A stretch of 40,553 nucleotides of DNA from DATCSE01 sp036568605 (GCA_036568605.1 DATCSE010000480.1:1-40553), one strand, 5' to 3'; shown: positions 8,186 through 16,306, counted from the stretch's first letter. The notes: a model not told the origin generated them from the letters alone. Made by a program: numbers and translations.

Positions 8186-9085
8186 CTACGCGCGATGTGC
8201 CTCCAGGAAGCCCCGAACCTCGGCGAGCGTCGGAATGCTCGATTGCGCGCCGAGCCGGGTGCAGGCGATCGCGGCGGCCGCGCTGGCGAACGCGAGGCCG
8301 GCGGCGAGCGGCTCGCCGCGGCTCAGTGCGGCGGTCAGCGCGCCGCAGAATGTGTCGCCGGCCGCGGTGGTGTCGACCGCGTCGACCGCGAAGCCGGCCT
8401 GCTGCACCAGGCCCTGCGGCGAGCGCGCGAGGCAGCCGTGTGCCCCGAGCGTGACGATCACGGTCGGGACCGCGATGCGCGCCAGCGCGGTCGGCACATC
8501 GTCCGAGATACCGCTGATCGCCGCCAGCTCGCCCTCGTTGACGATCAGCAGGTCGAGCGCGTTCAGCAGCTCGTCCGGCAAGGCCTGCGCCGGCGCGGCG
8601 TTCAGCACGACCTGCACGCCGGCCGCGCGGGCGGCGCGCGCATAGGCGTCGACCGTCGCGAGCGGCGTCTCCAGCTGCAGCAGCAGATGCGTCACACCGG
8701 CCAGTGCCGGCAAGTGCTCGGCGCGCAGCAGCGCGTTCGCGCCGGGCGCCACGGTGATCGCGTTCTCGGCGTCATCCGAGACACAGATGAACGCGGTGCC
8801 GCTGGGCTGCTCGGTCGACCGCACGACATCCAGCGAGACGCCCGCTTGGCGAAGCGAGGCCTCGATAGGCACTGCATAAGCGTCGTCCCCGAGCGCAAGC
8901 AACATGCGCGTCGCCGCGCCGCCGGCGCGCGCGCTGGCAATCGCCTGGTTCGCGCCCTTGCCGCCGGGAAACGTACGGAACTCGCGGCCCAGCACCGTCT
9001 CGCCGGGTGCCGGGATGCGCGCCGCGCGCACGACGAAATCGAGGTTCGCGGAACCGGCGACCAGAACCGTGGCAGTGAGATCCAT
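8186..9085 (-). CDS. rbsK: Ribokinase (PfkB family)
   Basis: A 299-aa PfkB-family sugar kinase that would phosphorylate D-ribose to ribose 5-phosphate with ATP in the cytosol. Family signatures: the N-terminal GSANLDFVVRAARIPAPGET, the glycine-rich lid motif PGGKGANQA (about residues 40-48), VNEGE in the middle, and the catalytic ATP/anion-hole motif DTTAAGDTFCGAL (about 239-251) with the aspartate base in AAGDTF. Length is normal for ribokinase. There is no ribose transporter or LacI-type regulator beside it, so the substrate could be another pentose or a nucleoside. Start ATG 9085 puts the first strand at the usual position. Confidence 0.88.
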   Translation of the reverse strand: MDLTATVLVAGSANLDFVVRAARIPAPGETVLGREFRTFPGGKGANQAIASARAGGAATRMLLALGDDAYAVPIEASLRQAGVSLDVVRSTEQPSGTAFICVSDDAENAITVAPGANALLRAEHLPALAGVTHLLLQLETPLATVDAYARAARAAGVQVVLNAAPAQALPDELLNALDLLIVNEGELAAISGISDDVPTALARIAVPTVIVTLGAHGCLARSPQGLVQQAGFAVDAVDTTAAGDTFCGALTAALSRGEPLAAGLAFASAAAAIACTRLGAQSSIPTLAEVRGFLEAHRA

Positions 9086-9140
9086 CAGGGCGGCGCAAGC
9101 GCAAGTGGTGACGTAGCGGGAACGATAACGTCAAACGTCC

Positions 9141-9160
9141 CGCAAGCGCATTCGCTTGCG
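9141..9160. terminator. Hairpin with 8-bp stem between two leftward genes
   Basis: CGCAAGCG (9141-9148) and CGCTTGCG (9153-9160) form a perfect 8-bp stem with a 4-base loop. It lies downstream of the glycine-zipper lipoprotein gene (ends 9212) and upstream of the ribokinase start, and could act as a terminator for the former. No long T-run follows. A second imperfect stem (GCGGG at 9116 with CCCGC at 9139) is next to it. Confidence 0.4.
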
Positions 9161-9211
9161 CTGCCGCTGGTCTTCAACGGCCTTCGTCGCGGCAGGCCGC
9201 CCGAGCGTGGG

Positions 9212-9442
9212 TCAGCACCCGCGTGTCGCGCGATTGCCGACCACGCCGCCGGCCACGGCACCGCCGACCGTGCCGACGGTGCTGCCGTCGGTCAGCACCG
9301 AGCCGGCGACGCCGCCGATTGCGGCGCCCGCCGCGGTGTTGCGCTCGCATGTGCTCATGCTGGAGCATCCGGTCGCCAACGCGGCGACCACCAGGCCGCC
9401 GATCAAGGCCCAACGCCGTGAGATTGCTGTCATCGTCTTCAT
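9212..9442 (-). CDS. Small glycine-zipper lipoprotein (OsmB/SlyB-like)
   Basis: A 76-aa exported lipoprotein. The signal peptide ends in ALATGC with lipidated C26. The mature part carries repeated small-residue patterns (AAGAAIGGVAGSVL and VGGAVAGGVVGNRA), the glycine-zipper motif of outer-membrane lipoproteins such as OsmB, which form paired membrane-associated helices. An additional Cys ends the protein. Start ATG 9442 (MKTM) or the ATG three codons later are both possible. These proteins are often induced by osmotic or envelope stress; nothing here shows regulation. No partner gene is adjacent. Confidence 0.75.
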   Translation of the reverse strand: MKTMTAISRRWALIGGLVVAALATGCSSMSTCERNTAAGAAIGGVAGSVLTDGSTVGTVGGAVAGGVVGNRATRGC

Positions 9443-9589
9443 GTCGCTCGCCGCGGCCCGTTGAGGACCGAGGCGGCTTCATTCTGCGATGCCCTGCGGC
9501 GCGGGCGATCGGACCGCGCCGGCGCCGCATGTCGGACGAGACCGCCCTCCAACGCAGGCGAGCCGTGCAAGGGGCTCGCCCGAGGCCGT

Positions 9590-10708
9590 TCAGCGGCCCC
9601 AGACTTCGTCCGCGACCTCGACCACCAGCCGCAGCTTCGCCCGCTGCGCCTCGACCGCGATGTTGTTGCCGTGCACCGTGCTGCTGAAGCCGCACTGCGG
9701 GCTCAGCGCGAGCTGCTCGAGCGGCGCGTATCGGGCCGCTTCGTCGATGCGGCGCTTCAGCGTGTCCTTGCTCTCCATCTCGCCGAACTTGGTGGTCACG
9801 AGGCCCAGCACGACGATCTTGTCCTTCGGCAGGTAGCGCAGCGGGCGGAAATCGCCGGAGCGCTCGTCGTCGTACTCCATGAAGTACGCGTCCAGGTGCA
9901 TCTCGGCGAGCAGCGCCTCGGCGACCGGCTCGTAGTTGCCGGCGGCTGCGTGCGTGCTCTTGAAGTTGCCGCGGCACAGGTGCATCGCGAGCGTCATGCC
10001 TTCGGGCTTCTGCGCCACGACCTTGTTGATGAACTTCGCGTAGCGGTGCGGCAGCTCGTTCGGGTCGTCGCCGCGCTGGCGCGCCGCCTCGCGCATCTTC
10101 TCGTCGCACAGGTAGGCCATGTTGGTGTCGTCCATCTGCACGTAGGTGCAACCGGCCGCGGCCAGCGAGCGCAGCTCGTCGCCATAGGCCTTCGCGACGT
10201 CGTCGTAGAACGCCGGTTCGAGCTCGGGGTACGCCTCCTTGCTGATGCCGGCGCGGCCGCCGCGGAAGTGCAGCATCGTCGGCGACGGGATCGTGACCTT
10301 GGGCGTGCGGCCGGCGCTGACCTGGCTCTTCAGGTATTCGAAGTCGGCGCGCTGGATGTTCTTCGCATGGGTCACCTTGTCGACCACGCGCATCACCGGC
10401 GGCGCGAGCTCCTCGGTGCCATCGGGCTTCTTGATCGTGACCGGGATGTCGGTCTTCACGCCGCCGAGCTGCTCGAGGAAGTCGATGTGGAAGTAGGTGC
10501 GGCGGAACTCGCCGTCGGTGATCGATTGCAGGCCGATGTCTTCCTGGAACTTGACGATCTCGGTGATCGCGCGGTCCTCGACCTTGCGCAGCTGCTCGGC
10601 GCTGATCTCGTGGCGGGCGCGCTGGTCGCGGGCCTCGAGCAAGTACTTGGGGCGCAGGAAGCTGCCGACGTGGTCGGCGCGGAACGGCGGGCGGTTGCGC
10701 AGGCTCAT
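9590..10708 (-). CDS. MetE-like cobalamin-independent methionine synthase family protein (C-terminal type)
   Basis: A 372-aa single-domain homologue of the catalytic half of cobalamin-independent methionine synthase. The zinc-site residues are all visible: H243 and C245 (AMHLCRGN), E278 (YFMEYDD) and C339 (SPQCGF). The N-terminus FRADHVGSFLRP and the TDGEFRR motif are typical of the subfamily that lacks the N-terminal MetE domain, whose methyl donor and acceptor are mostly unknown. Start ATG 10708 is chosen because GGAG lies 6 bp upstream; a TTG at 10720 is weaker. The gene is divergent from vanA, which suggests a role in handling the methyl group or C1 unit released in aromatic demethylation, but true methionine synthesis is equally possible. 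Confidence 0.82.
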   Translation of the reverse strand: MSLRNRPPFRADHVGSFLRPKYLLEARDQRARHEISAEQLRKVEDRAITEIVKFQEDIGLQSITDGEFRRTYFHIDFLEQLGGVKTDIPVTIKKPDGTEELAPPVMRVVDKVTHAKNIQRADFEYLKSQVSAGRTPKVTIPSPTMLHFRGGRAGISKEAYPELEPAFYDDVAKAYGDELRSLAAAGCTYVQMDDTNMAYLCDEKMREAARQRGDDPNELPHRYAKFINKVVAQKPEGMTLAMHLCRGNFKSTHAAAGNYEPVAEALLAEMHLDAYFMEYDDERSGDFRPLRYLPKDKIVVLGLVTTKFGEMESKDTLKRRIDEAARYAPLEQLALSPQCGFSSTVHGNNIAVEAQRAKLRLVVEVADEVWGR

Positions 10709-10817
10709 CGAGGTCTCCAAGGTGGTGTGATTTGCTTGATTGTTGGATACAGGATTCGTGAAATGACCAGGGAAAACCCTCTTCTGTTGCTAGTTCCGGT
10801 CCAACAAACTTCGTTGC

Positions 10818-10825
10818 TGTATACA
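10818..10825. promoter_or_regulatory. Palindrome TGTATACA upstream of vanA, candidate GntR operator
   Basis: An 8-bp perfect palindrome lies 22 bp before the vanA start, in the 139-bp region between the divergent metE-like and vanA genes. A related but imperfect copy (TTGGATACAG) is at about 10743-10752. FCD-type GntR regulators commonly bind short palindromes with a central TAT/ATA, so this is a candidate site for the GntR protein encoded after vanA. No promoter elements could be placed with confidence. Confidence 0.35.
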
Positions 10826-10847
10826 TTCATCTGATCGGAGCCCTGTC

Positions 10848-11954
10848 GTGACGAGCGCCGCCGCCACCTTCCCGCTGAACGCCTGGTACGCCTGCGCCTA
10901 CGACGTCGAGGTCCGGAAGGAGCTGCTCGCGCGCACCGTCTGCAACCAGAAGCTGGTGCTGTATCGCAAGGCCGATGGCGGCGTCGCGATCCTCGAGGAC
11001 GCGTGCTGGCACCGCCTGCTGCCCCTCTCGAAGGGCCGGCTGCAGGGCGACGAGGTGGTCTGCGGCTACCACGGGCTGGTCTACAACGCCGAAGGCCGCT
11101 GCACGCGCATGCCTTCGCAGGAGACGATCAACCCGTCGGCCTGCGTGCGCGCGTATCCGGCAGCCGAGAAGCACCGCTTCGTCTGGGTCTGGCCCGGCGA
11201 CCCCGCGCTGGCCGACGAGGCGCTGATCCCCGACCTGCACTGGAACGACAACCCGGCCTGGGCCGGCGACGGCAAGATGATCCGCGTCAAGTGCGACTAC
11301 CGCCTGGTGCTCGACAACCTGATGGACCTGACCCACGAGACCTTCGTGCACGGCTCCAGCATCGGCCAGCAGGCGGTGGCCGAGGCGCCGTTCGTCGCGA
11401 CGCATGGCGACCGCACCGCGACCGTCACGCGCTGGATGGAGAACATCGACGCGCCGCCGTTCTGGGCCGCGCAGATTCGCCACGCGCTGGGCTACGAAGG
11501 CCCGGTGGACCGCTGGCAGATCATCCGCTTCGAGGCGCCGGCGACGATCACGATCGACGTCGGCGTCGCGCAGGCCGGCACCGGCGCGCCGCACGGCCGG
11601 CGCGAGCGCGGCGTCAACGGCTACGTGCTGAACACGATCACGCCGGAGACCGACACGACCTGCCTGTACTTCTGGGCGTTCGCGCGCAACTACTGCCTGA
11701 ACGAGCAGCGGCTCACGCACGAGCTGCGCGAAGGCGTCGCGCACATCTTCCGCGAGGACGAGCTGGTGCTCGAGGCGCAGCAGCAGGCGATAGACGAGCA
11801 CCCGGGCTACACCTTCTACAACCTGAACATCGACGCGGGCTCGATGTGGATGCGCCGGCTGATCGACCGGATGATCGCGGGCGAACACGGCACAGGTCGT
11901 GCAGCCTCGGCGAACGTGGCTCGCACGACGATCCCGCTGCGACCGGCGGCATGA
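10848..11954 (+). CDS. vanA: Vanillate O-demethylase, Rieske oxygenase subunit VanA
   Basis: The terminal oxygenase that removes the methyl group of vanillate, giving protocatechuate and formaldehyde, with electrons from VanB. 368 aa. The Rieske [2Fe-2S] ligands are C53 and H55 (ACWHRLLPL) and C72 and H75 (VCGYHGL). The mononuclear iron site is in LDNLMDLTHETFVHG, with H163 and H168 and probably D160 as bridging residue. The N-terminal FPLNAWYACAYDVEV and the Rieske segment are characteristic of VanA rather than of ring-hydroxylating dioxygenases. The start is GTG 10848 with CGGAG 7 bp upstream. The matching reductase is 0.9 kb downstream with a GntR regulator in between. A related methoxyarene could be the true substrate. 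Confidence 0.9.
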   Translation: MTSAAATFPLNAWYACAYDVEVRKELLARTVCNQKLVLYRKADGGVAILEDACWHRLLPLSKGRLQGDEVVCGYHGLVYNAEGRCTRMPSQETINPSACVRAYPAAEKHRFVWVWPGDPALADEALIPDLHWNDNPAWAGDGKMIRVKCDYRLVLDNLMDLTHETFVHGSSIGQQAVAEAPFVATHGDRTATVTRWMENIDAPPFWAAQIRHALGYEGPVDRWQIIRFEAPATITIDVGVAQAGTGAPHGRRERGVNGYVLNTITPETDTTCLYFWAFARNYCLNEQRLTHELREGVAHIFREDELVLEAQQQAIDEHPGYTFYNLNIDAGSMWMRRLIDRMIAGEHGTGRAASANVARTTIPLRPAA

Positions 11955-11962
11955 GCACCTTC

Positions 11963-12062
11963 CCCTCACCCCTGGCCCTCTCCCGCAAGCGGGAGAGGGA
12001 GACGATCGCGGCGGCTTGCTCCCTCTCCCTCTCCCGCTTGCGGGAGAGGGTCGGGGTGAGGG
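11963..12062. repeat. REP-like inverted-repeat pair between vanA and gntR
   Basis: Two nearly identical copies in opposite orientation: 11963-11999 and 12027-12062. Each contains a perfect 11-bp hairpin (CCCTCTCCCGC, two central bases, then the complement; 11976-11999 and 12027-12050) plus a CCCTCACCCC-type flank. An inner pair of 11 bases (11991-12001 and 12019-12029) is also complementary. The whole region can fold as one long stem or as two hairpins. It resembles interspersed palindromic (REP/BIME-like) elements of GC-rich proteobacteria. The right end, TGAGGG (12057-12062), sits 7 bp before the GntR start and looks like its ribosome-binding site. Confidence 0.85.
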
Positions 12063-12069
12063 TCGTCCA

Positions 12070-12858
12070 GTGAAGACCACAACGGCGGCGGCGTCGAGCG
12101 CCGCAGCCGGCACCGACACGCTCGATGCGGTACCCGCTGTCTCGCAAACCGTCAAGGCCCAGCTCGCACTGCGCGAGCTGATCCTCGGTGGCGAGCTCGA
12201 GCCGGGCACGCGCATCGCGGAGCTGTGGCTGGTCGAGCGGCTGAACGTCTCGCGCACGCCGGTACGGCTCGCGCTGGTGCGGCTCGCCGAAGAAGGGCTG
12301 CTCGAAGCGCTGCCGTCCGGCGGTTACGCGGTGAAGGATTTCTCCGAGAGCGACATCGCCGATGCGATCGAGGTCCGCGGCACGCTCGAGGGCCTGGCCG
12401 CGCGCCTCGCCGCCGAGCGCGGCGCGAGCCCCGAGTTGCTGCGCGAGGCGCGCGAGTGCCTGCAACGCATCGACACGGCGCTCGCTGCGCCGGCGCTGAC
12501 CGACGAGACCTTCTCCGCCTACGCGCAGCAGAACGCGCGTTTCCACGTGCTGCTGGCCGAGATGGCGGCGAGCCCGCTGGTCGCGCGCCAGCTCGCGAAG
12601 GCCGCGGCGCTGCCGTTCGCCTCGCCGAGCGGCTTCGTGATGGCGCAGTCGGTCGGGCCGCGCGCGCGCGACATGCTGATCGTCGCGCAGGCCCAGCACC
12701 GCGCGGTGATCGAGGCGATCGCGCAACGCGAGGGTGCGCGCGCCGAGAGCCTGATGCGCGAGCACGCGCGGCTCGCGCGGCGCAACCTGCAGCAGGCGCT
12801 GCAGAGCCACAAGTCGCTGCGGCTGGTGCCGGGCGCGAACCTGATCCGGCGCGATTGA
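12070..12858 (+). CDS. GntR-family (FadR/FCD-type) transcriptional regulator, candidate VanR
   Basis: A 262-aa regulator: N-terminal winged helix-turn-helix (about residues 30-95, with LILGGELEPGTRIAE, RLNVSRTPVRLALVRL and GYAVKDFSE) and an all-helical FCD effector domain (about 100-240) with metal-type histidines in ARFHVLL and QAQHRAV. GTG 12070 is the only reasonable start; the upstream Shine-Dalgarno-like bases belong to the inverted repeat. VanR repressors of vanillate demethylase genes are of this class, and the location between vanA and vanB makes control of these genes by vanillate likely. All three genes read in the same direction, so the regulator is probably co-transcribed with its targets. 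Confidence 0.87.
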   Translation: MKTTTAAASSAAAGTDTLDAVPAVSQTVKAQLALRELILGGELEPGTRIAELWLVERLNVSRTPVRLALVRLAEEGLLEALPSGGYAVKDFSESDIADAIEVRGTLEGLAARLAAERGASPELLREARECLQRIDTALAAPALTDETFSAYAQQNARFHVLLAEMAASPLVARQLAKAAALPFASPSGFVMAQSVGPRARDMLIVAQAQHRAVIEAIAQREGARAESLMREHARLARRNLQQALQSHKSLRLVPGANLIRRD

Positions 12859-12897
12859 GCGCCCCTCCTTGAACGACGACGTCCGAAGAGAAGACCG

Positions 12898-13881
12898 ATG
12901 CGCAACCCGCAGCCCTGGCATCGCGCGACCCTGCGCGCCCATCGCGACCTGACGCCCAGCGTGCGCGAGTTCGAGCTCAGCCCCGAAGACGGCGCGCTGC
13001 TGCCGTGGACTCCCGGCAGCCATCTGAACGTGCAGGTGCTGCTGGACAGCGGCCTCGAAACGCGCTCGTACTCGCTGGTCGGCCTGCACCGCGACGGCGA
13101 TGCGGCCTACCGCATCGCGGTCAAGCGCGTCGCCGCGAGCCGCGGCGGCTCGCGCCATCTGTGGTCGCTGCCGGTGGGCGCCAAGCTGCTGATCGGCGAG
13201 CCGGCGAACCACTTCGAGCTGCCGCTGGCCGCGCCGCAGTACCTGCTCGTCGCCGGCGGCATCGGTGTGACGCCCATCGTCGGGATGGCGCAGCAGCTCG
13301 CCGCGCGCGGCGCCGACGTGCGCATGCTGTACGCGGCACGCGGCGCGACCGAGTTCGCGTTGCGCGACGAACTGCAGGCCGTGCTCGGCGAACGGCTGCG
13401 CACGTTTGCCAGCGACGCCGGCCAGCGCATCGCCTTCGATGCCGAAATCGCGGCCTTGCACCCGCAGGCGGTGCTGCTGGCCTGCGGTCCGCTGACGATG
13501 CTGGACGCGGTGCGCGCCGCGTGGGCGCGCACGCCGCGGCCCGCGACCCACCTGCGTTTCGAGACCTTCGGCAGCGGCGGCGCAGCGGCCAACGAGGCCT
13601 TCTGGGTGCGCCTGCCGCGCCACGGCATCGAGCTGCAGGTGCCGCCCGAACGCACGTTGCTCGACGTGCTGAACGACCACGGCATCGACACCTTGTACGA
13701 CTGCCGGCGCGGCGAGTGCGGGTTGTGCGCGGTCGACGTGATCGAGGCGCACGGCCGCATCGACCACCGCGACGTGTTCTTCAGCACGCGCGAGAAGCAG
13801 GAGGCCAAGCGCTTGTGCGCCTGCGTCTCGCGGGTCAGCGGCGGCGGGGTCGTGCTGGACTCGGCGTATCGGCCGGATTGA
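12898..13881 (+). CDS. vanB: Vanillate O-demethylase reductase subunit VanB
   Basis: A 327-aa phthalate-dioxygenase-reductase-type flavoprotein that passes electrons from NADH via FMN and a plant-type [2Fe-2S] cluster to VanA. Domains in order: flavin-binding barrel with RSYSL (residues 56-60), NAD domain with GGIGVTPI (120-127) and ACGP (195-198), and a C-terminal ferredoxin domain with cluster ligands C269, C274, C277 and C307 (CRRGECGLC then C 29 residues later). The start ATG 12898 follows GAAGAG. It is 39 bp after the GntR gene. A strong hairpin follows the stop. Length and domain order are normal for VanB. Confidence 0.92.
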   Translation: MRNPQPWHRATLRAHRDLTPSVREFELSPEDGALLPWTPGSHLNVQVLLDSGLETRSYSLVGLHRDGDAAYRIAVKRVAASRGGSRHLWSLPVGAKLLIGEPANHFELPLAAPQYLLVAGGIGVTPIVGMAQQLAARGADVRMLYAARGATEFALRDELQAVLGERLRTFASDAGQRIAFDAEIAALHPQAVLLACGPLTMLDAVRAAWARTPRPATHLRFETFGSGGAAANEAFWVRLPRHGIELQVPPERTLLDVLNDHGIDTLYDCRRGECGLCAVDVIEAHGRIDHRDVFFSTREKQEAKRLCACVSRVSGGGVVLDSAYRPD

Positions 13882-13903
13882 CGACCTTCGATGATCCGCC
13901 ATC

Positions 13904-13935
13904 GGGCAACGCGATACCGACTATCGGCGTTGCCC
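13904..13935 (+). terminator. Strong hairpin after vanB, probable terminator
   Basis: GGGCAACGCGATA (13904-13916) pairs with TATCGGCGTTGCCC (13922-13935) with one bulged base and a 5-base loop, 22 bp after the vanB stop. The following bases are only weakly T-rich, so termination might need Rho. The rest of the vanB to livJ-like gap (to 14090) holds no gene that I can see. Confidence 0.6.
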
Positions 13936-14090
13936 TCTTGCCGCGACGACGTTGTGGCCGGCACAGTCGCCGGTCGCCGCGCGCGTGATGCCTGCTGGGG
14001 GCATGCGGGTTATGCGCGATGCGGTCGCCGGCCGCGCGTCGGATGATCGCGCCCGAGTTGACGAACACCATTCAAACCACGGAGTACACG

Positions 14091-15275
14091 ATGAGCATGT
14101 GCAAACGTTCCTGGATCCGAGCGGCGGCAGGCCTGCTGCTGGCCGCGGCGTCGGGCGCGTGGGCCGCCGACACGGGGCCGATCAAGATCGGGCTGATCCT
14201 GCCGATGACCGGCCAGTCGGCGTCGACCGGCCGCCAGATCGACGCGGCGGTGAAGCTGTGGGTCGCACAGAACGGCAACAAGATCGCGGGCCGCACGGTC
14301 GAGGTGATCCTGAAGGACGATGGCGCGGTGCCCGATGCGACCAAGCGCATCGCGCAGGAGCTGATCGTCAACGACAAGGTCGCGGTGATCGCCGGCTTCG
14401 GCATCACGCCGACCGCGCTGGCGACCGCGCCGCTGGGCACGCAGAGCAAGACGCCGATGGTCGTGATGGCCGCGGCCACCTCGAGCATCACCGAAGCCTC
14501 GCCGTACTTCATCCGCACCAGCTTCACGTTGCCGCAGGTGACGATCTCGATCGCCGATTGGGCCGCGAAGAACAAGATCAAGAAGGCGATCACGCTGGTC
14601 GCCGACTACGGCCCCGGCTTCGACGCCGAGAAGTTCTTCGACAGCCAGTTCCGGCTCAACGGCGGCCAGGTGCTCGACAAGCTGCGCACGCCGCTGCGCG
14701 CACCCGACTTCGCGCCGGTGCTGCAGAAGGTCTCGGACAGCAAGCCCGACGCGCTCTTCGTGTTCCTGCCGTCCGGCCAGGGCGCGGCGTTCATGAAGCA
14801 GTTCGCCGAGCGAGGGCTGGACAAGAGCGGCGTCCGCCTGATCGCAACAGGTGACGTGACCGACGACGACCAGCTCAACGACATGGGCGACGTCGCGCTG
14901 GGCGTCGTCAACTCGCACCACTACTCGGCGGCGCATCCGTCGCCGACCAACAAGAAGTTCGTCGAGGCGTTCCAGGCCGCGAACAAGGGCATGCGGCCGA
15001 ACTTCATGGCCGTCGGCGGCTACGACGGCATGCGCGTGATCTACAAGGCGCTGGAAGCGACCAAGGGCGAGGGCGGCGAGAAGCTGCTCGCGGCGATGAA
15101 GGGCCAGGTCTTCGAGAGCCCGCGCGGCCCGGTGCTGATCGACGCGCAGACGCGCGACATCGTGCAGGACGTCTACATCCGCAAGGTCGAGCGCGTGCCG
15201 GCGATGGGCAATGGCCTGTACAACGTCGAATTCGACGTGATCAAGGCGGTCAAGGACCCGGGCAAGGCGAAGTGA
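14091..15275 (+). CDS. LivJ-type ABC transporter substrate-binding protein, probably for aromatic acids
   Basis: A 394-aa periplasmic binding protein. Residues 1-25 are a Sec signal peptide (cleavage after AWA). The mature protein begins with IKIGLILPMTGQSASTGRQ, the typical start of type I branched-chain-amino-acid/amide-type binding proteins, and ends with VYIRKVE and NVEFDVI segments. Start ATG 14091 has GGAG 7 bp upstream. The matching permease and ATPase genes are 2.4 kb away, after the LysR gene and pobA. Placed between vanAB and pobA, it most likely binds a benzoate-type acid such as vanillate or 4-hydroxybenzoate, but amino-acid binding cannot be excluded from sequence. Confidence 0.88.
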   Translation: MSMCKRSWIRAAAGLLLAAASGAWAADTGPIKIGLILPMTGQSASTGRQIDAAVKLWVAQNGNKIAGRTVEVILKDDGAVPDATKRIAQELIVNDKVAVIAGFGITPTALATAPLGTQSKTPMVVMAAATSSITEASPYFIRTSFTLPQVTISIADWAAKNKIKKAITLVADYGPGFDAEKFFDSQFRLNGGQVLDKLRTPLRAPDFAPVLQKVSDSKPDALFVFLPSGQGAAFMKQFAERGLDKSGVRLIATGDVTDDDQLNDMGDVALGVVNSHHYSAAHPSPTNKKFVEAFQAANKGMRPNFMAVGGYDGMRVIYKALEATKGEGGEKLLAAMKGQVFESPRGPVLIDAQTRDIVQDVYIRKVERVPAMGNGLYNVEFDVIKAVKDPGKAK

Positions 15276-15288
15276 CAAGCTCGCCGCG

Positions 15289-16224
15289 CTAGGCCGCCTC
15301 CTGCTTCCACTCGTCGCGCTCGTCGTTGAACAGCCGTGCGACGAGCTGGCGCAGCCAGATCGTGCGCGGTGCCTTGTGCACCTTGCGGTGCCAGTGCTGG
15401 CGCAGTTCGATCGGCGGCGAGCGGAACGGGAGCTGGATGGCCTTGAGCCCGTACTCGGGCCGGCCGAACGCGATGCCCATCGCGTGCGGCACGGTCACGA
15501 TCAGGTCGGAGCGCGCGAGCACCGCCGGGATGCTGAGGAAGTGCGGGGTCGTCAGCGCGACCTTGCGCTGGATGCGCTGATCCTTCAGGTGCTGCTCGAA
15601 GATTTCCTGGCTGCGCCCGGGTGCGCGCACCACCGCATGCTCGAGCTGCATGAACTGCGCGAGCGTCAGCTTCGTGCGCGACGCCAGCGGATGGTCGGCG
15701 CGCAGCAGGCAGATGAAGTGGTGGCTCATCAGCCGCTGCTGGTAGATGTTGGCGCGGGCGAGGTCCGGGTAGTAGCCGATCGCCAGATCGACCTGGCCTG
15801 ACTCGAGCGCCTCGGGCAGGGCGCTGTGCGGCAGGTCCACCGAGCGCAGCGTCGCCAGCGGCGCCTGCGCGCGCACCGCTTCCAGCAGCTTGGGCATGAA
15901 GACCATCTCGCCGACGTCCGACAGCGCGACCGAGATCGGTGTGCTCACGTTCGCCGGCGTGAAGCGGCTGCTCGCGAGGATGTCGTCGTGCACCAGCGTC
16001 AGCATCTCGCGGATGGGCTTCAGCATCGCCAGCGCCTTCTCGGTCGGCTGCATCGCGCCGCCGGCGCGCACGAACAGCGGGTCGTCCAGCGACTCGCGCA
16101 GCTTCGCGAGCGCGCCGCTCAACGTCGGCTGGCTGACGCCCAGCCGCTCGGCGGCGCGGCTGACGCTGCGCTCCTCCTGCAGCGCGACGATGATGTGCAG
16201 CAGGTTCAGGTCCAACGGTTTCAT
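15289..16224 (-). CDS. LysR-family regulator (NahR/DntR-like), probably of pobA
   Basis: A 311-aa LysR-type regulator. The N-terminal helix-turn-helix (LHIIVALQEERSVSRAAERL then SQPTLSGALAKLRE) and the DDPLFVR strand are of the subgroup that includes NahR, DntR and NodD. The effector domain covers about 90-300. It is divergent from pobA (191 bp between starts) and convergent with the upstream binding-protein gene (13 bp apart). The intergenic region carries an ATC-N9-GAT dyad, the binding pattern of exactly this subgroup. The likely inducer is 4-hydroxybenzoate or a related aromatic acid; PobR proteins of other types (AraC, IclR) are better known, so this is an inference from position. Confidence 0.88.
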   Translation of the reverse strand: MKPLDLNLLHIIVALQEERSVSRAAERLGVSQPTLSGALAKLRESLDDPLFVRAGGAMQPTEKALAMLKPIREMLTLVHDDILASSRFTPANVSTPISVALSDVGEMVFMPKLLEAVRAQAPLATLRSVDLPHSALPEALESGQVDLAIGYYPDLARANIYQQRLMSHHFICLLRADHPLASRTKLTLAQFMQLEHAVVRAPGRSQEIFEQHLKDQRIQRKVALTTPHFLSIPAVLARSDLIVTVPHAMGIAFGRPEYGLKAIQLPFRSPPIELRQHWHRKVHKAPRTIWLRQLVARLFNDERDEWKQEAA

Positions 16225-16272
16225 GGTCGTGTGATCGGCTCGGGCAGGCCAGCGGCTTCATAGGGGAAACCC

Positions 16273-16306
16273 ATAGAAATGAAGCCACTATCGAGATTTT
16301 GGATAG
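16273..16306. promoter_or_regulatory. Candidate LysR binding region upstream of pobA
   Basis: ATAG (16273), CTAT (16288) and ATAG (16303) recur at 15-bp steps with 11 bp between them. The right pair contains TATC-N9-GATA (16289-16305), which fits the NodD/NahR-type consensus ATC-N9-GAT and the T-N11-A rule. The region is between the divergent LysR (16224) and pobA (16416) starts. Confidence 0.5.

Noticed and set aside
9461..10834. Rightward frame opposite the MetE-like gene (457 codons)
   Set aside because: Arg/Leu/Val-rich shadow; all four zinc ligands are in the leftward frame.
11963..12062. CRISPR-like repeat or insertion-sequence ends
   Set aside because: Only two copies, in inverted orientation, with no spacers, transposase or target duplication; a REP-like element fits better.
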